Positions 62,301 through 64,000 of a stretch of 64,000 bases of DNA are shown piece by piece. Position numbers and translations under genes: made by a program. The notes beneath the pieces were generated by a model, which saw nothing but the letters and a program-made list of their open reading frames with translations, ran no database searches and was not told where the DNA came from. This stretch comes from Chitinophaga sp. (GTDB lineage: Bacteria > Bacteroidota > Bacteroidia > Chitinophagales > Chitinophagaceae), in the NCBI RefSeq assembly GCF_019236475.1, contig NZ_JAFAIX010000003.1:310001-374000 (forward strand), given 5' to 3'. Position 1 is the stretch's first letter. Every line of letters begins with the position of its first letter.

Positions 62301-63431
62301 TTACAGGTTACCGCGCAGGGCCTGTTCTCTTTCAATAGATTCAAACAGCGCTTTGAAATTGCCCTTTCCAAAAGATTGAGCTCCTTTACGCTGGATAATT
62401 TCGAAGAACACGGTTGGACGGTCTTGGATAGGTTTGGTGAAGATCTGGAGGAGATAACCTTCATCGTCTCTGTCTACCAGGATACCCAGGCGTTGCAGTG
62501 GCGCAATTTCTTCATCGATTTTACCTACTCTGTCCAGCAGCGTTTCATAATAAGAAGACGGAACAGTAAGGAATTCCACGCCACGAGCCTGGAGTTCGGA
62601 TACTGTTTTCACGATATCATTCGTAGCGATGGCTACGTGCTGCACGCCCGCGCCGTTATAGAAATCCAGGTACTCTTCGATCTGGGATTTCTTTTTACCT
62701 TCTGCAGGCTCGTTGATAGGGAATTTTACGCGACCGTTACCGTTGCTCATTACTTTACTCATGAGGGCGGAATATTCGGTGGAAATGTCCTTATCATCGA
62801 AGGAGATCAGGTTTTTAAAGCCCATCACCTGTTCATAGAAGGATACCCAAGTATTCATCTGGTTCCAACCTACGTTACCTACGCAATGGTCTACGTACTG
62901 CAAACCGGTATCAGTAGGGTTATAGGCAGATTTCCATTCCTTAAAGCCTGGTAGAAAAGCGCCCTTGTAATTTTTACGCTCTACGAAAATATGAACCGTG
63001 TCTCCATACGTATGAATTCCACTACGCACTACTTCTCCAAATTCATCTTTTTCTACCACTGGCTCCATATATGGTTTACCGCCGCGTTTAACGGTTTCTT
63101 CGAAAGCAGCGCGCGCATCATCTACCCACAGCGCGAGCACTTTGATACCATCACCATGTTGATTGATATGTTCTGCAATGGGATTATCCGGATGCAATGG
63201 GGAAGTCAATACAAAGCGCAGTTTGTTCTGCACCAATACATAAGACACACGGTCTCTTACGCCAGTTTCAGGACCTGCATAAGCGACAGACTGAAAACCG
63301 AAGGCTGTTTTATAATAGTGGGCCGCCTGTTTGGCATTACCTACATAAAATTCTACATAATCAGTTCCGTTGAGCGGCAGAAAATCCTGCTGGCCTGTCA
63401 TACTGGAAGTGTTTACTGTAGCTGTTTCCAT
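62301..63431 (-). CDS. hppD: 4-Hydroxyphenylpyruvate dioxygenase
   Basis: Fe(II) enzyme turning 4-hydroxyphenylpyruvate into homogentisate in tyrosine breakdown. 376 residues in two vicinal-oxygen-chelate halves. Iron ligands: His in VDHCVGNV (about 182), His in VQHVAIATND (about 265) and Glu in TVFFEIIQRKG (about 345). C-terminal FGKGNFKALFESIEREQ is typical. It lies 93 bp after the homogentisate dioxygenase gene on the same strand, the gap being filled by 21-bp tandem repeats. Confidence 0.95.
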   Translation of the reverse strand: METATVNTSSMTGQQDFLPLNGTDYVEFYVGNAKQAAHYYKTAFGFQSVAYAGPETGVRDRVSYVLVQNKLRFVLTSPLHPDNPIAEHINQHGDGIKVLALWVDDARAAFEETVKRGGKPYMEPVVEKDEFGEVVRSGIHTYGDTVHIFVERKNYKGAFLPGFKEWKSAYNPTDTGLQYVDHCVGNVGWNQMNTWVSFYEQVMGFKNLISFDDKDISTEYSALMSKVMSNGNGRVKFPINEPAEGKKKSQIEEYLDFYNGAGVQHVAIATNDIVKTVSELQARGVEFLTVPSSYYETLLDRVGKIDEEIAPLQRLGILVDRDDEGYLLQIFTKPIQDRPTVFFEIIQRKGAQSFGKGNFKALFESIEREQALRGNL

Positions 63432-63457
63432 AACTTTTGATTAAGAGGTTTAAGATT

Positions 63458-63510
63458 TTGTTGTAACCCGTTTAGATGTTGTTGTAACCTGTTAAAATGT
63501 TGTTGTAACC
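63458..63510 (-). repeat. 21-bp tandem repeats between hmgA and hppD
   Basis: TTGTTGTAACCCGTTTAGATG (63458-63478, 21 bp), a second copy at 63479-63499 differing at three bases, and the first 11 bases of a third at 63500-63510. On the transcript each reads GGTTACAACAA. The period equals two helical turns. Confidence 0.7.
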
Positions 63511-63524
63511 TTGGTTGGTGTAGT

Positions 63525-64000
63525 TTATTCTGCCCAGCTCATCACATAGGAGCCATCTTCAATACCCAAGGCAGCTTCTGTAATCTGCAATGGATGGAAG
63601 GTGTCTACCATAACGGCCAGCTCTTTCGTTTCTTTAGCGCCGATACTCTTCTCTACAGCGCCTGGATGCGGCCCATGCGGAATACCAGCAGGGTGCAGGG
63701 TAATCATTCCCCTGGTAACATGTTTGCGGCTCATGAAATCGCCAGCTACATAATATAATACCTCGTCGCTATCAATATTACTATGGTTATAAGGCGCAGG
63801 GATGGCCTGTGGATGATAGTCGAACAGCCGAGGACAGAAAGAGCACACTACGAAATTGGTGCCCTCGAAAGTCTGATGTACTGGAGGCGGCTGATGCACC
63901 CTACCTGTAATCGGTTCAAAATCATGAATGGAGAAGGCAAACGGATATTCGCAACCATCCCAACCTACTACATCAAATGGATGATGTTTGTAATGAATGG
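63525..64000 (-). CDS. hmgA: Homogentisate 1,2-dioxygenase, C-terminal part
   Basis: Opens the homogentisate ring, giving maleylacetoacetate. The frame is open from the right edge (first residues IHYKHHPFDVVGWDGC) to the stop at 63525, about 158 codons. HPFDVVGWDGCEYPF, SIHDFEPITGRVHQPPPVHQ and FVVCSFCPRLFDYHP are strongly conserved in the family, as is HPAGIPHGPHPG. A GTG at 63899 could be mistaken for a start but is internal. Pairs with hppD in an operon. Confidence 0.95.
   Translation of the reverse strand, partial: IHYKHHPFDVVGWDGCEYPFAFSIHDFEPITGRVHQPPPVHQTFEGTNFVVCSFCPRLFDYHPQAIPAPYNHSNIDSDEVLYYVAGDFMSRKHVTRGMITLHPAGIPHGPHPGAVEKSIGAKETKELAVMVDTFHPLQITEAALGIEDGSYVMSWAE

Noticed and set aside
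63458..63510. Direct repeats as a CRISPR array
   Set aside because: The units are contiguous without spacers and lie inside an operon; no cas genes.
1..64000. tRNA and rRNA genes, integrases, transposases
   Set aside because: Read for T-loop and acceptor patterns and for known protein motifs; none convincing was found. TTCGAA-like strings fall inside coding regions.

Overview
The window reads as chromosome of a Bacteroidota species, most likely Chitinophagaceae and Chitinophaga-like. The reasons are a SusC/SusD pair with an ECF sigma factor and a FecR anti-sigma factor, Bacteroidota-specific families (DUF4295, DUF4294, DUF5723, DUF4382), bacillithiol genes, promoters of the TTTG / TAnnTTTG type, and moderate GC with almost no Shine-Dalgarno signals. 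I see no prophage, integrase, transposase, CRISPR array, rRNA or tRNA. Both ends cut genes: a minus-strand secreted protein at the left and homogentisate dioxygenase at the right.

Layout. 1-12 kb: secreted YCF48-like protein, GH31 alpha-glucosidase, an unlisted 51-aa membrane peptide with a perfect 40-bp palindromic terminator, MORN-like and DUF4382 envelope proteins, glycogen branching enzyme, DEAD-box helicase, RimO. 12-17 kb: cupin/JmjC-like protein, FtsY, DUF4295-L33-L28 ribosomal operon, AhpC-AhpD peroxide defence. 17-24 kb: class A beta-lactamase-like protein, the bacillithiol gene bshB1 in a four-gene operon, CcmF and CcmE. 24-30 kb: ureohydrolase / membrane protein / radical SAM operon facing an MFS-AraC pair. 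29-39 kb: TonB-like protein, DUF5723, FolC, an ABC ATPase-DinB-NUDIX operon, CAP lipoprotein, GNAT, fructose-bisphosphatase and aspartate kinase. 39-46 kb: TonB-dependent receptor, CBS protein, DUF2938/TetR pair with shared operators, GH35 beta-galactosidase. 46-55 kb: sigma / FecR / SusC / SusD / TPR-TlpA nutrient locus. 55-59 kb: small subunit plus two tandem GMC flavoproteins with a 3Fe-4S-type cysteine motif. 59-64 kb: L,D-transpeptidase, VIT/CCC1-type metal transporter, and tyrosine catabolism (HPPD, homogentisate dioxygenase).

The most striking structure beyond genes is a family of double-hairpin elements, five copies in 34 kb (four full, one truncated). Each lies just 3' of a minus-strand gene. 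The core is GACGTC-TGC-GACGTC, the stem flanks differ between copies yet stay complementary, and a second GTYGYC/GRCRAC hairpin follows. This looks like a REP/BIME-type repeat used as a terminator. A second, shorter dispersed motif (GGGAGAYGACAGTCGCTCTGC) also sits at 3' ends.

Other points worth following: a CcmE with CxxxY instead of the usual HxxxY haem-binding motif; TetR operators abutting a TAnnTTTG box; 21-bp tandem repeats between the two tyrosine-degradation genes; and phased TTGCAT hexamers upstream of the metal transporter.
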